Shown: positions 1-6,129, counted from the first letter of the stretch. The stretch is 8,390 nt of DNA from Opitutia bacterium UBA4654 (GCA_002405555.1 DHMA01000201.1:1-8390); one strand, 5' to 3'. The notes: generated by a model not told the origin, from the letters alone. Translations and numbers: made by a program.

Positions 1-590
1 TGCGAGGGCAGCCCGATACCCGCGTCTACGACTACGGGCAAGTCCGCCTGCTCGATGATGATTTCGATTTGCGCGCGGGTCTCGACGCCCCGGTTTGTGC
101 CGATGGGCGCGCCGAGCGGCATGAGCGCGGCAGCTCCCGCGTCCTGAAGGCGCATCGCCAAAACGGGGTCGGCATTCATGTACGCCATAACCTTAAAGCC
201 CTCCGCCGCCAAAATCTCGGTGGCTTTTAGCGTGTCGATGGGGTCGGGGAGAAGATAGTTCGGGTCGGGGTGGATTTCGAGCTTCACGAAATCGCCGAAG
301 CCCGCGGCGCGTCCGAGCCGCGCGATTCTCACGGCCTCGTCGGCGTTCACCGCGCCCGACGTGTTGGGCAGAACGAGGTACTTGTCGGGTTCGAGCCATT
401 CGGCGATGTCCGCCGACGCGTCCGAGCCTCCGCCGAGATTTGCGCGCTTCAACGCCACCGTCGCGACCGACGCGCCGCTCTGCGCAAGCGCGTCCCTCAT
501 TACCTGCGGCGACGAGAACTTTCCCGTGCCGAGAAAAAGGCGGGAGGAGAACTCCCTGCCGCCTATCGTCAATTTATCGTCTTTGTACAT
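1..590 (-). CDS. thiG: Thiazole synthase ThiG, 3' end outside window
   Basis: Thiazole synthase makes the thiazole phosphate half of thiamine in the cytoplasm from 1-deoxy-D-xylulose 5-phosphate, ThiS thiocarboxylate and dehydroglycine. 196 codons are visible and the frame stays open to the window edge; ThiG is usually about 255-265 residues, so roughly the last 60 are missing. Visible landmarks are LTIGGREFSSRLFLGTGKF near the N-terminus, VALKR at about 45-49, the Schiff-base lysine in FVKLEIHPDPNYLLPDP (Lys103), the phosphate-loop region MPLGAPIGTNRG, and VVVDAGIGLPS at the visible end. The start is the ATG at 588-590, which gives the expected ThiG N-terminus; no Shine-Dalgarno is seen. It lies 36 bases downstream of the HhH gene and is probably the fourth gene of the coaX operon. 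thiS, thiF or thiH/thiO partners may follow outside the window. The family call is very secure. Confidence 0.96.
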   Translation of the reverse strand, partial: MYKDDKLTIGGREFSSRLFLGTGKFSSPQVMRDALAQSGASVATVALKRANLGGGSDASADIAEWLEPDKYLVLPNTSGAVNADEAVRIARLGRAAGFGDFVKLEIHPDPNYLLPDPIDTLKATEILAAEGFKVMAYMNADPVLAMRLQDAGAAALMPLGAPIGTNRGVETRAQIEIIIEQADLPVVVDAGIGLPS

Positions 591-626
591 ATTTTGTCAA
601 ATTTTGCGATTTTTCCGCGCGGCGCA

Positions 627-872
627 TCATTCCTGCGCGTCGGCGAAATCGACCGCGATTTTCAAAAATTTCAGAATGTCGTCGGGAATCGTCGGGCGTT
701 TTTTGCGGGCGTCGGCGAGGAGCGATTCGGGGTCGCGCCCGCGAAGCTCGTAAATTTCGCGCACGCCGATGTCCAGCAGCACCCGCGCCGCGCGGACGTC
801 CATGCGCGGAATCCGCATGAACGGGCTGTTGAGCGCGCCGTAGTCCGTCTTTTTTTTGCGCTCGCGAACCAT
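627..872 (-). CDS. Small helix-hairpin-helix protein, Cdd1 ('pathogenicity locus') type
   Basis: An 81-residue soluble protein with a basic N-terminus (RERKKK). The core from about residue 14 to 78 reads as a helix-hairpin-helix: MRIPRMDVRAARVLLDIGV, then a second helix starting IYELRGRDPESLLADAR, then a closing helix LKFLKIAVDFAD. This layout (IP-x-x, leucine/isoleucine-G-V/I, L-x-G-x-DPE, then an aromatic/AV helix) resembles the small Cdd1-like family, whose members are about 80-110 residues and are presumed to bind DNA non-specifically; their role is poorly known. The usual hairpin glycines (IPGIG type) are replaced by IPRMD, so DNA binding may be weakened. The ATG lies two bases after the stop of the TPR gene, indicating translational coupling. 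There is no signal peptide and no obvious link to thiamine or CoA synthesis. The family assignment is from pattern memory only. Confidence 0.72.
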   Translation of the reverse strand: MVRERKKKTDYGALNSPFMRIPRMDVRAARVLLDIGVREIYELRGRDPESLLADARKKRPTIPDDILKFLKIAVDFADAQE

Positions 873-873
873 C

Positions 874-2058
874 TTATTTCTTTGCGGGCTTTGCCGCGGC
901 GAGCCTCTTTGCGACCTCCGCCGAACGCTTGTCGGAGGAGTATTTTTTCACGCCGTCTTCGAGAAGCTTTGAAACCGCTTCGTCGGCGTAGAGGGGCGCG
1001 GAGTTTTTGCCGAGCGCGCCGTAGTAGAAAGCGTCGGCGGAGTCGTCGCGCCCGACCGAGCAGCGCACAAGCTCCGCGAGAACCGCGGGAGCGGGGTCCA
1101 CTTCGCCCGAAAGCGGCTTGAACATTTCCCAAACGGCGCGGTTGCGCGAGAGCAGGAAAAGGTCTATGCCGTCGGAAACCGCCGCCTTTTCGCCCGCCTT
1201 GTACGCCTTCATGATGTAGTCGGCAGCTCCCATGATGTCGCCGGTGCGGAAGGCGACCAAGCCCATTCCGCGCAGGGCGAGCCTGTTGTTCGGCTCGGCG
1301 GCGAGAATCTTTTTGTACGCGGGAAGCGCGACCGTCCAAAGCTCGGCGAGAGCCGCCGCGCGGGCGGGCACAGCGAGCGCGGACACCGGCCACATGTCGC
1401 GCGTTGCCAGATACAGGCGCAAAACCGTGGACATTCCGTCGGGCGTCGCGCTTTCGAGAACGCTTCGGGCGTCAACGCCTGCGAGGACTTTCCGGACAAG
1501 CTCTTTTTCGAAGTTCTTTCTGTCGCGCCCCGCGTAGAACATCACCACGTTCAGAGCCTCCAAATTCGTCTTGGCAAGCTTTTCAAGGACGGGCAGAAGC
1601 GGTTTGACTTCGTCGGCTTTGTTCGCCATGATGTACGCGCTTCCGAGAAACACGTTCGACTTTTCGTCGCCCGCGGCGATTGCCGTTTTGTAGTAGCGCA
1701 TTGCGGTGTCGAAATCCTTTGCGATAAGGCTTATCGTGCCGAGAGTCCTGAGGGCGCGGATATTTTTCGGCGAGGTTTTCAGGAAAGACTCGAACGCCGC
1801 CTTCGACTTCGGAATGTCGCCGAAGCTCAGGTAGCAGACGGCGACGGGCAGAAGCTGGTCGGGCTTGTACGCGGCGGGGTTCGCCTCGTAGTCGCGCAGA
1901 AGAGCCGCGTTCGCCGCCTTGTCGGCAAACACCGCGTTCGATTCGAACAGTTCGGTCTTCGAAAAGTCCGCCTTGTTTTTGAGAAGTTCGGGCGACGGGT
2001 TTCCGAACGAAACCGACGCCAGCGAAGCCAATATAAATGCCGTCAAAATCTTTTTCAT
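874..2058 (-). CDS. Exported TPR-repeat protein, function unknown
   Basis: 394 residues. The N-terminus MKKILTAFILASLASVSFG is a Sec signal peptide with likely cleavage after Gly19, so the protein is probably periplasmic. Helical repeats of TPR character follow: about 66-100 (LLPVAVCYLSFGDIPKSKAAFESFLK with SPKN), 102-130 (ALRTLGTISLIAKDFDTAMRYYKTAI), 134-165, and about 243-290 (ALPAYKKILAAEPNNRLALRGMGLVAFRTGD in two parts). The C-terminus is lysine/alanine rich (AAAKPAKK). TPR arrays are protein-binding scaffolds, and no catalytic motif is visible. It sits 3 bases after coaX and 1 base before the HhH gene, so it is co-transcribed with cytoplasmic enzymes despite being exported. A partner in envelope biology or in the nearby secretion operon is possible but only a guess. 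The start ATG (2056-2058) is chosen because it gives a clean signal peptide; no good Shine-Dalgarno precedes it. Confidence 0.85.
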   Translation of the reverse strand: MKKILTAFILASLASVSFGNPSPELLKNKADFSKTELFESNAVFADKAANAALLRDYEANPAAYKPDQLLPVAVCYLSFGDIPKSKAAFESFLKTSPKNIRALRTLGTISLIAKDFDTAMRYYKTAIAAGDEKSNVFLGSAYIMANKADEVKPLLPVLEKLAKTNLEALNVVMFYAGRDRKNFEKELVRKVLAGVDARSVLESATPDGMSTVLRLYLATRDMWPVSALAVPARAAALAELWTVALPAYKKILAAEPNNRLALRGMGLVAFRTGDIMGAADYIMKAYKAGEKAAVSDGIDLFLLSRNRAVWEMFKPLSGEVDPAPAVLAELVRCSVGRDDSADAFYYGALGKNSAPLYADEAVSKLLEDGVKKYSSDKRSAEVAKRLAAAKPAKK

Positions 2059-2061
2059 ATT

Positions 2062-2832
2062 CTATATTTTTTCCGTGTTCAAAAGGTACGACCTTGCCAA
2101 ACCCAAGTTTGCAAGATTGGACTCGATTTTCCTGTCTGCAAGCCATTTTTTGGGAAGAAGCCCAACGCTCCCCCCCGTGAAAACCGTGCGCTCCGCCGCG
2201 CTCCCGCCGCCGAAGAAGTCGCGCTCGATGTCTGCGATAATCCCGTCGGCGAGCTTGCAAAATCCCTTTACGCAGCCGACGTGCATTGCCGAAACCGTGT
2301 CCCTGCCGATGCTCGCCCCGTAGTCGGCGTCGGCGGGGTTTATTTTGGGCAGCTGCGCCGCGCGTTCGTTGAGATACTCCGCAAACGCGTGCATTCCGGG
2401 GGCGATTGCCCCGCCCGCGTATTTCCCGCGCGAATCGACCAAGTCAATCGTGACCGCAGTTCCCATGTCCACCACGATGTACGGCGGCTCGAAAAACAGC
2501 CCCGCGCCGACGGCGTCGGCAATTCTGTCCTGCCCCAGCTGGGCGGGATTCGGCAGGTCTATTTCAATGGGCGATGTTTTGTGCGAGAGCCTGAAAGACC
2601 TCCGCCCGTCAAGAACTTCCGAAAGCGCGTCCGAGTATTTCGGCACTACGGAGCACCACGCCGCGGCGTCCGCGCCGCTTGCGTCGAGCAGGCGTTCTTC
2701 GGCGAAAATCCGCGCAAAGTCCGCGCTCATGTAGTCCGCCGACGAAAGTATTTCGTACTTTCCGCCGCTTGCGGAAACGAGCGCGCAGTGCGTGCGCGTA
2801 TTGCCGATGTCTATTGTATAAACGGAATCCAT
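2062..2832 (-). CDS. coaX: Type III pantothenate kinase CoaX
   Basis: Catalyses ATP-dependent phosphorylation of pantothenate to 4'-phosphopantothenate, the first committed step of CoA synthesis, in the cytoplasm. At 256 residues it is a normal length for CoaX. ASKHA-fold motifs are intact and in order: DIGNTRTH (Asp8-His15, phosphate 1), a CSVVP-type segment (60-64), LGQDRIADAVGA (99-110) with the GxDR aspartate Asp102 expected to be the catalytic base, DMGTAVTIDLV (122-132, phosphate 2), and GGAIAPG (140-146). The C-terminal FTGGSVGLL matches the adenosine-site region. Type III enzymes typically need a monovalent cation and resist CoA feedback; this is family knowledge. The ATG at 2830-2832 follows a C-rich stretch with no Shine-Dalgarno. 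The first gene of the leftward run, it starts 17 bases after the U-tract of a terminator-like hairpin, which leaves no room for a promoter of its own between the two. Confidence 0.96.
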   Translation of the reverse strand: MDSVYTIDIGNTRTHCALVSASGGKYEILSSADYMSADFARIFAEERLLDASGADAAAWCSVVPKYSDALSEVLDGRRSFRLSHKTSPIEIDLPNPAQLGQDRIADAVGAGLFFEPPYIVVDMGTAVTIDLVDSRGKYAGGAIAPGMHAFAEYLNERAAQLPKINPADADYGASIGRDTVSAMHVGCVKGFCKLADGIIADIERDFFGGGSAAERTVFTGGSVGLLPKKWLADRKIESNLANLGLARSYLLNTEKI

Positions 2833-2849
2833 GTGTTGAATGGGGGGAT

Positions 2850-2911
2850 AAAAAAACGCTCCGACGATATATCGACAGCCGACCTGCGGCGGTTCGAACG
2901 ACGGAGCGTTT
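2850..2911 (-). terminator. Intrinsic terminator or attenuator between the lipoprotein gene and coaX
   Basis: On the minus strand, AAACGCTCCG (plus 2902-2911) pairs perfectly over 10 bp with CGGAGCGTTT (plus 2854-2863). After one mismatch, two further C-G pairs can extend the stem. The 3' arm runs straight into seven T residues (A-run at plus 2850-2856), the hallmark of a rho-independent terminator read leftwards. The 38-base loop is unusually long; it contains the palindromes TTCGAA and CGATATATCG and a possible small CCG/CGG inner stem, so the element may be a branched structure. It would end the lipoprotein transcript. Because the T-run ends 17 bases before the coaX ATG, coaX must be reached by read-through or from a promoter upstream of the hairpin, so an attenuator role is possible. 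Confidence 0.72.
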
Positions 2912-2921
2912 AGGCAAATGC

Positions 2922-2955
2922 CGCGCGGAGCATGTGGAGGTAGCCCGTCCGCGCG
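2922..2955 (-). repeat. GC-rich inverted repeat downstream of the lipoprotein gene
   Basis: An 8-bp perfect inverted repeat: CGCGCGGA at 2922-2929 and TCCGCGCG at 2948-2955, with an 18-base loop. It lies between the lipoprotein stop and the terminator-like hairpin. It has no T-run, so it is not itself a terminator. In the leftward transcript the loop contains ACCUCC, which is complementary to a Shine-Dalgarno sequence. It may simply protect the 3' end of the lipoprotein mRNA, or be part of a structured leader of coaX. Confidence 0.5.
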
Positions 2956-2971
2956 AAACTTTCCCGAAATA

Positions 2972-3229
2972 TTAGTAGTCTTCGATTGAGATGAGACCCC
3001 AGAGGAACTGGGTTCTGTCGCCGGAAGGCAGTTCCATGCCGCAAGCGTCGTCCGTGCGGACGGTCATCGACGTGGGAGACGAGGGGGCAAAGCAGGCGGG
3101 TTCGTAGGTGTAGAGACCGAAAACCGTGCTTTTCTGGTGCGCCGTGGTTTCGTCCGCCACATTGCAGCCTGAGAGCAGAGCCGCGCCTGCGGCAATCAAA
3201 GTAAGAAAAACTGAATTACGAAGTTTCAT
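2972..3229 (-). CDS. Small cysteine-containing lipoprotein, function unknown
   Basis: 85 residues from the ATG at 3227-3229. The N-terminus MKLRNSVFLTLIAAGAALLSGC is a classic lipoprotein signal with lipobox LSGC; Cys22 would be lipidated and cleaved by SPase II. Residue +2 is Asn, not Asp, so outer-membrane sorting would be expected under the E. coli rule. The mature part is only 64 residues, with two more cysteines (Cys46 and Cys63) that could form a disulfide, and it ends FLWGLISIEDY. I do not recognise a family. A GTG three codons upstream (3236-3238) is in frame, but ATG-Lys-Leu-Arg gives the normal signal-peptide start. The gene is divergent from the secretin operon and shares its control region, so a link with secretion, for instance as a pilotin-like factor, is conceivable; no sequence feature proves it. 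Confidence 0.75.
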   Translation of the reverse strand: MKLRNSVFLTLIAAGAALLSGCNVADETTAHQKSTVFGLYTYEPACFAPSSPTSMTVRTDDACGMELPSGDRTQFLWGLISIEDY

Positions 3230-3238
3230 AGAGTCCAC

Positions 3239-3264
3239 TGTATGTTCGGCGCGTCCAAATGCAA
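3239..3264 (-). promoter_or_regulatory. Weak promoter candidate for the lipoprotein gene
   Basis: Read leftwards, TTGCAT (plus 3259-3264) is followed after 14 bases by CATACA (plus 3239-3244), about 9 bases before the lipoprotein ATG. The spacing is shorter than the sigma-70 optimum and the start of transcription would fall almost at the ATG, giving a nearly leaderless mRNA. It mirrors the rightward candidate, which is the main reason for listing it. Confidence 0.25.
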
Positions 3265-3312
3265 CTCATTTTTTTATTTTTTTTCGGAAACTTTCGGATA
3301 GCTGTTGCATTT
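3257..3312. repeat. 9-bp inverted repeat in the divergent control region
   Basis: AAATGCAAC at 3257-3265 and GTTGCATTT at 3304-3312 are perfect inverted copies separated by 38 bases. The interval holds two T-tracts (3269-3275 and 3277-3284) and the direct repeat TTTCGGA at 3282-3288 and 3292-3298, spaced exactly 10 bases, about one helical turn. Each inverted arm supplies a TTGCAT box directed outward to one of the two divergent genes. The layout suggests a regulator or DNA-bending site controlling both directions, but no known operator is recognised. Confidence 0.5.
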
Positions 3313-3332
3313 AATAATACGGAGACTATACA
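3305..3332 (+). promoter_or_regulatory. Candidate sigma-70-type promoter of the secretion operon
   Basis: TTGCAT (3305-3310) and TATACA (3327-3332) are separated by 16 bases, a plausible -35/-10 pair. Transcription would begin near 3339, leaving a leader of about 50 bases. Right at that point GGCTTT (3338-3343) and AAAGCC (3352-3357) can form a 6-bp hairpin with a GC-rich loop, which could stabilise the 5' end. An alternative AT-rich stretch (3311-3319) could also serve as a -10 region. The box match is moderate and unproven. Confidence 0.4.
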
Positions 3333-3391
3333 TTTCGGGCTTTCGCGCGCAAAAGCCGCGCGGGGCAAAAATACACATTTACCACATTGCA

Positions 3392-5599
3392 ATGAAATTT
3401 AAGACACTAAAACTGGCGGCGTTTGCCGTCGCAACGGCGGCGGCGGCGGTCTGCGGACGCGCCGACGGGGCGAAACCCGAACAAAGTTCCGCCCTGCAAT
3501 CGCCAAAGCTTGACGACGCCCCGCAGGGGCCGTTTTTCCTCGTGGACGAAACTCCCGCAAACACGGTGAAGATTTTGGAGGCGTTGACGGGGAAAATCGC
3601 AATCGTCGCGCCGAATCTGCCGAACGTGAAGATTAATTTTTCGACGGAGGGCAAACTGTCGAGGTCGGAGGCGATAGTTGCGTTCAAGTCGCTTCTGACG
3701 GCAAACGGGGTTGCGATAACGCCCCTCGGCGAAAAGTTTTTCAAGGCGTCGCCGTCGGGGGTGTCGGCAACGCAGGCTCCCGCGCTCATTTCGGGCTCGG
3801 CAAAAGACATCGCGCCCACGCAGGAGATTTTCTCGAAACTCTACGAGCTTAAATACGCCGACGCAGAAACGTTCCAGCAGACGCTCCTAAAATGCGTATC
3901 GCCCGAAGCCGCGCCCTTCATCGCGCTCTTCCCGCAGAAAAACGCGTTCCTGCTTACCGACACCCTCGTGAACCACCAGCGGGTGGAAGCCCTGCTTTCG
4001 AAAATAGACACGCCAACGAAAATCAACGAGGACATCGGCGTTGTCATGCTCAAAAACATGTCCGCCGACGACCTCAAACGCCGCTTCGCAACCCTTAAAA
4101 GCGAAGTCCTCAAAAAATATTTCGACAAAACCACAATCGAAGCCGACGAGCGCACAAACCAAGTGCTTATCGCGACGACAAAGGGCAACCTCAAAAACAT
4201 AACCGACATCATCGAAAAGCTCGACGTAGACGCGCAGCCGCTCACGAAGTCGGAAGTATTCTATATAAGACACGGCGAGGCGAAGGACATCGAAAGCGTT
4301 TTGAACAGCGTCGTAAAAGGGCAGAAAACCGCCGCCAAAAACGCGCAGAACGCAAAGACCGCCGCAGTCAACGCCGCCAACCGCGCCAATAGAATCTCCA
4401 ACGCGCAAAACAAGACGGCGAACGCCTCGAAGCTCCCCACGAACCTCACGGCAGACCCCACGGGCGCGGCGTTGCAGTTCTCCGACTACATCACGATTGT
4501 CGCCGACGAGCGCAGCAACTCTGTTGTGGTCTACGGCACGCCCACCGACCTCAAACAAATCGACGCAATCATAAAGAAAATCGACATCGTCCTCGCGCAG
4601 GTGAAAATCGACGTAATCATAACCGAAGTCACCCTCACCGACAACCAGACATCGGGGCTTTCGTCGTTCGGGCTGGGCTACTCTACGCTCTCCGACGACT
4701 CCGGCAAAAAGGGCTGGAACGGGCGGACGGCGGTCGCCGCAATGGACGGCACGGAAACCTCGCCGTTTACGCTCTCAATCGACGAATACGGCTTCAACAG
4801 CGTGTTCAGCGTGGCGTCGCAAAACAACAACATTAAAATCCTCTCCGCGCCGTCGATTGTCACAACGCACAACAAAAAGGCCACAATCAACGTCTCGGAA
4901 ACGCAGGCTCTCATCACGCAGACAACCTCCATCGAAACAACAAACTACCCGCAGACGAAAAACACCGTCGAGTGGAAGGACATCGGCATAATCCTCGAAG
5001 TAAAGCCGCTCATCGGCGAAAACGGAGTCGTGCAGATGGAGATAAAACAGACCGTGGAATCGGTCGTCCGCACGCAGCTTATCAACGACGTAAGCCAGCC
5101 GATTATCGGCAAGCGCGAGGCGGAAAGCTTCGTGTCGGCGGCGAGCGGCGAAACCGTGATTCTTGCGGGTCTGCAACAGACGAAATCCACAAAGACCGAC
5201 GGCGAAGTCTTCCTGCTCTCCGACCTCCCGCTCGTGGGACACTTCTTCGAACCCAATTCCGAAAAGGTGGAGCGCACGGAGCTTATCATATTTATCCGCC
5301 CGACAATGGTAAGAAGCGAGGCGTATTCCTCCCTGCTTGCAAAAAACAAAATAGGCTCGGAGGAAACGTCGAAAGAGGTTGCGCGCTACTTCGAAACGGG
5401 CAAATTCCACGACGCGCAAAACGAGACCATGGGCGTGGAAAACCGCAAGTTCAGCTCTTTCGAAAAAACGGTGCTGCCGAAATCGATTACCTCCGGCGCA
5501 AACGCGGAAGAAAAAACCGAAGCGGCGGGCGAATCGGAAACAAAGCCCGAAACAAAACAAAAACGCGCGGCGAAAAAATCGCGCAGGGCGGTACGATGA
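3392..5599 (+). CDS. GspD/PilQ-family outer-membrane secretin
   Basis: 735 residues from the ATG at 3392. Secretins assemble as a multimeric ring in the outer membrane, the exit channel of type II secretion or type IV pilus machines. The start gives a Sec signal peptide (MKFKTLKLAAFAVATAAAAV...); in-frame upstream TTG codons add an unlikely leader. Order: N0-like domain about 47-118; ring-building N domains about 145-207, 213-278 and 285-400, with the repeated pattern 'ADERxNxVxVxxT' at 251-262 and 371-383; an Ala/Asn/Lys-rich low-complexity insert (about 311-348) within the third; and the secretin core about 404-640, with ILSAPSIVT, KREAESFVSAASGETVILAGL and the diagnostic LLSDLPLVGHFFEPNSE followed by ERTELIIFIRPTMV. 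A Lys/Glu-rich tail (about 700-735) may be a pilotin-binding S-domain equivalent. No AMIN domain is seen, favouring the GspD over the PilQ side. The stop overlaps the next start (ATGA). Confidence 0.93.
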   Translation: MKFKTLKLAAFAVATAAAAVCGRADGAKPEQSSALQSPKLDDAPQGPFFLVDETPANTVKILEALTGKIAIVAPNLPNVKINFSTEGKLSRSEAIVAFKSLLTANGVAITPLGEKFFKASPSGVSATQAPALISGSAKDIAPTQEIFSKLYELKYADAETFQQTLLKCVSPEAAPFIALFPQKNAFLLTDTLVNHQRVEALLSKIDTPTKINEDIGVVMLKNMSADDLKRRFATLKSEVLKKYFDKTTIEADERTNQVLIATTKGNLKNITDIIEKLDVDAQPLTKSEVFYIRHGEAKDIESVLNSVVKGQKTAAKNAQNAKTAAVNAANRANRISNAQNKTANASKLPTNLTADPTGAALQFSDYITIVADERSNSVVVYGTPTDLKQIDAIIKKIDIVLAQVKIDVIITEVTLTDNQTSGLSSFGLGYSTLSDDSGKKGWNGRTAVAAMDGTETSPFTLSIDEYGFNSVFSVASQNNNIKILSAPSIVTTHNKKATINVSETQALITQTTSIETTNYPQTKNTVEWKDIGIILEVKPLIGENGVVQMEIKQTVESVVRTQLINDVSQPIIGKREAESFVSAASGETVILAGLQQTKSTKTDGEVFLLSDLPLVGHFFEPNSEKVERTELIIFIRPTMVRSEAYSSLLAKNKIGSEETSKEVARYFETGKFHDAQNETMGVENRKFSSFEKTVLPKSITSGANAEEKTEAAGESETKPETKQKRAAKKSRRAVR

Positions 5600-6129
5600 A
5601 AAAAATCGCGTTAACGGCACTCGCGGCGGCTGCCGCGCTCTCCGCATTCGCGGCGGGCGAAACCGCGCCGCAAAAGCGGGGCGAGGCGGTCGAAAAACTG
5701 CTGGCAAAAAACCCCTTCGGCTCGAAGCGCGCGGCGGCGCGGGCGGGAGCAAGGGCGGCTACGGGCGCGGACGCAAAACGCGCCGCGCTCGAACTGCGGG
5801 CAATCTACTGCGTTGACGGCAAGTGGAAATTCGACCTTTTCGACACCGCCGCAAAAACCTCGTACACTGTGGGACTGCGGCAGGAACTGTCGGAGAAAAG
5901 CCCCTACACTGTCGATTTTTACGACGACGAAACAAACAGCGTGAGCGTTTCGAGCAACATCGAATCGCTTACCCTCACACTCAAAACTCCCGACGCCCCG
6001 ACTGGCCCCGCGCCGCAACCCGCGAACATTGCCTCCCCCGCCGCAGCCGCCGCAAATAAAAACGGCGCGGCGAACGCGCAAAGACCGTCGGTTTTCGGCG
6101 CAAGAAAAACAACGGAGCAGGCGCGATGA
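5596..6129 (+). CDS. Exported protein between secretin and ATPase, possible GspC/PilP-like link
   Basis: 177 residues. MKKIALTALAAAAALSAFA is a signal peptide, probably cleaved after Ala19 or Ala20, so the protein is likely periplasmic. A short KNPFG motif (39-43) is followed by an Ala/Arg-rich linker. Next comes one compact domain of about 65 residues (65-130) beginning LELRAIYCVDGKWKFDLFD and ending SNIESLTLTLK, with alternating hydrophobic residues typical of beta strands; then a Pro/Ala/Asn-rich tail. The pattern 'NPF ... LELR-I ... G-W ... Y-V ... V-V' recalls the small beta-barrel domains of PilP and the GspC homology region, which contact the secretin N0 domain; this is inference from position and pattern, not a recognised match. 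There is no obvious transmembrane anchor apart from the signal sequence. The start overlaps the secretin stop and the end overlaps the GspE start, both as ATGA. It occupies the place between D and E in the operon; canonical gspC lies before gspD. Confidence 0.75.
   Translation: MKKIALTALAAAAALSAFAAGETAPQKRGEAVEKLLAKNPFGSKRAAARAGARAATGADAKRAALELRAIYCVDGKWKFDLFDTAAKTSYTVGLRQELSEKSPYTVDFYDDETNSVSVSSNIESLTLTLKTPDAPTGPAPQPANIASPAAAAANKNGAANAQRPSVFGARKTTEQAR
6114..6117 (+). promoter_or_regulatory. Ribosome binding site of gspE
   Basis: GGAG lies 8 bases before the ATG at 6126, inside the end of the upstream coding region. It supports the overlapping ATGA start over later candidates. Confidence 0.6.

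Noticed and set aside
270..1121. Long open frame on the plus strand opposite thiG, the HhH gene and the TPR gene
   Set aside because: Arg/Ala-rich low-quality translation lying antisense to three well-supported genes; expected in GC-rich DNA.
2886..2911. GGTTCGAAC resembling a tRNA/tmRNA T-loop
   Set aside because: The flanking bases do not form a five-pair T-stem and no acceptor, D or anticodon arms can be drawn. The element is better explained as the loop and arm of the leftward terminator.
3230..3238. GTG start three codons upstream for the lipoprotein
   Set aside because: The ATG at 3227-3229 gives the standard charged n-region (MKLR) and no Shine-Dalgarno favours the GTG.
3305..3391. 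Upstream in-frame TTG start for the secretin adding 29 residues
   Set aside because: The TTG is part of the candidate -35 box, the extra residues are not a signal peptide, and the ATG at 3392 starts directly on a normal signal sequence.
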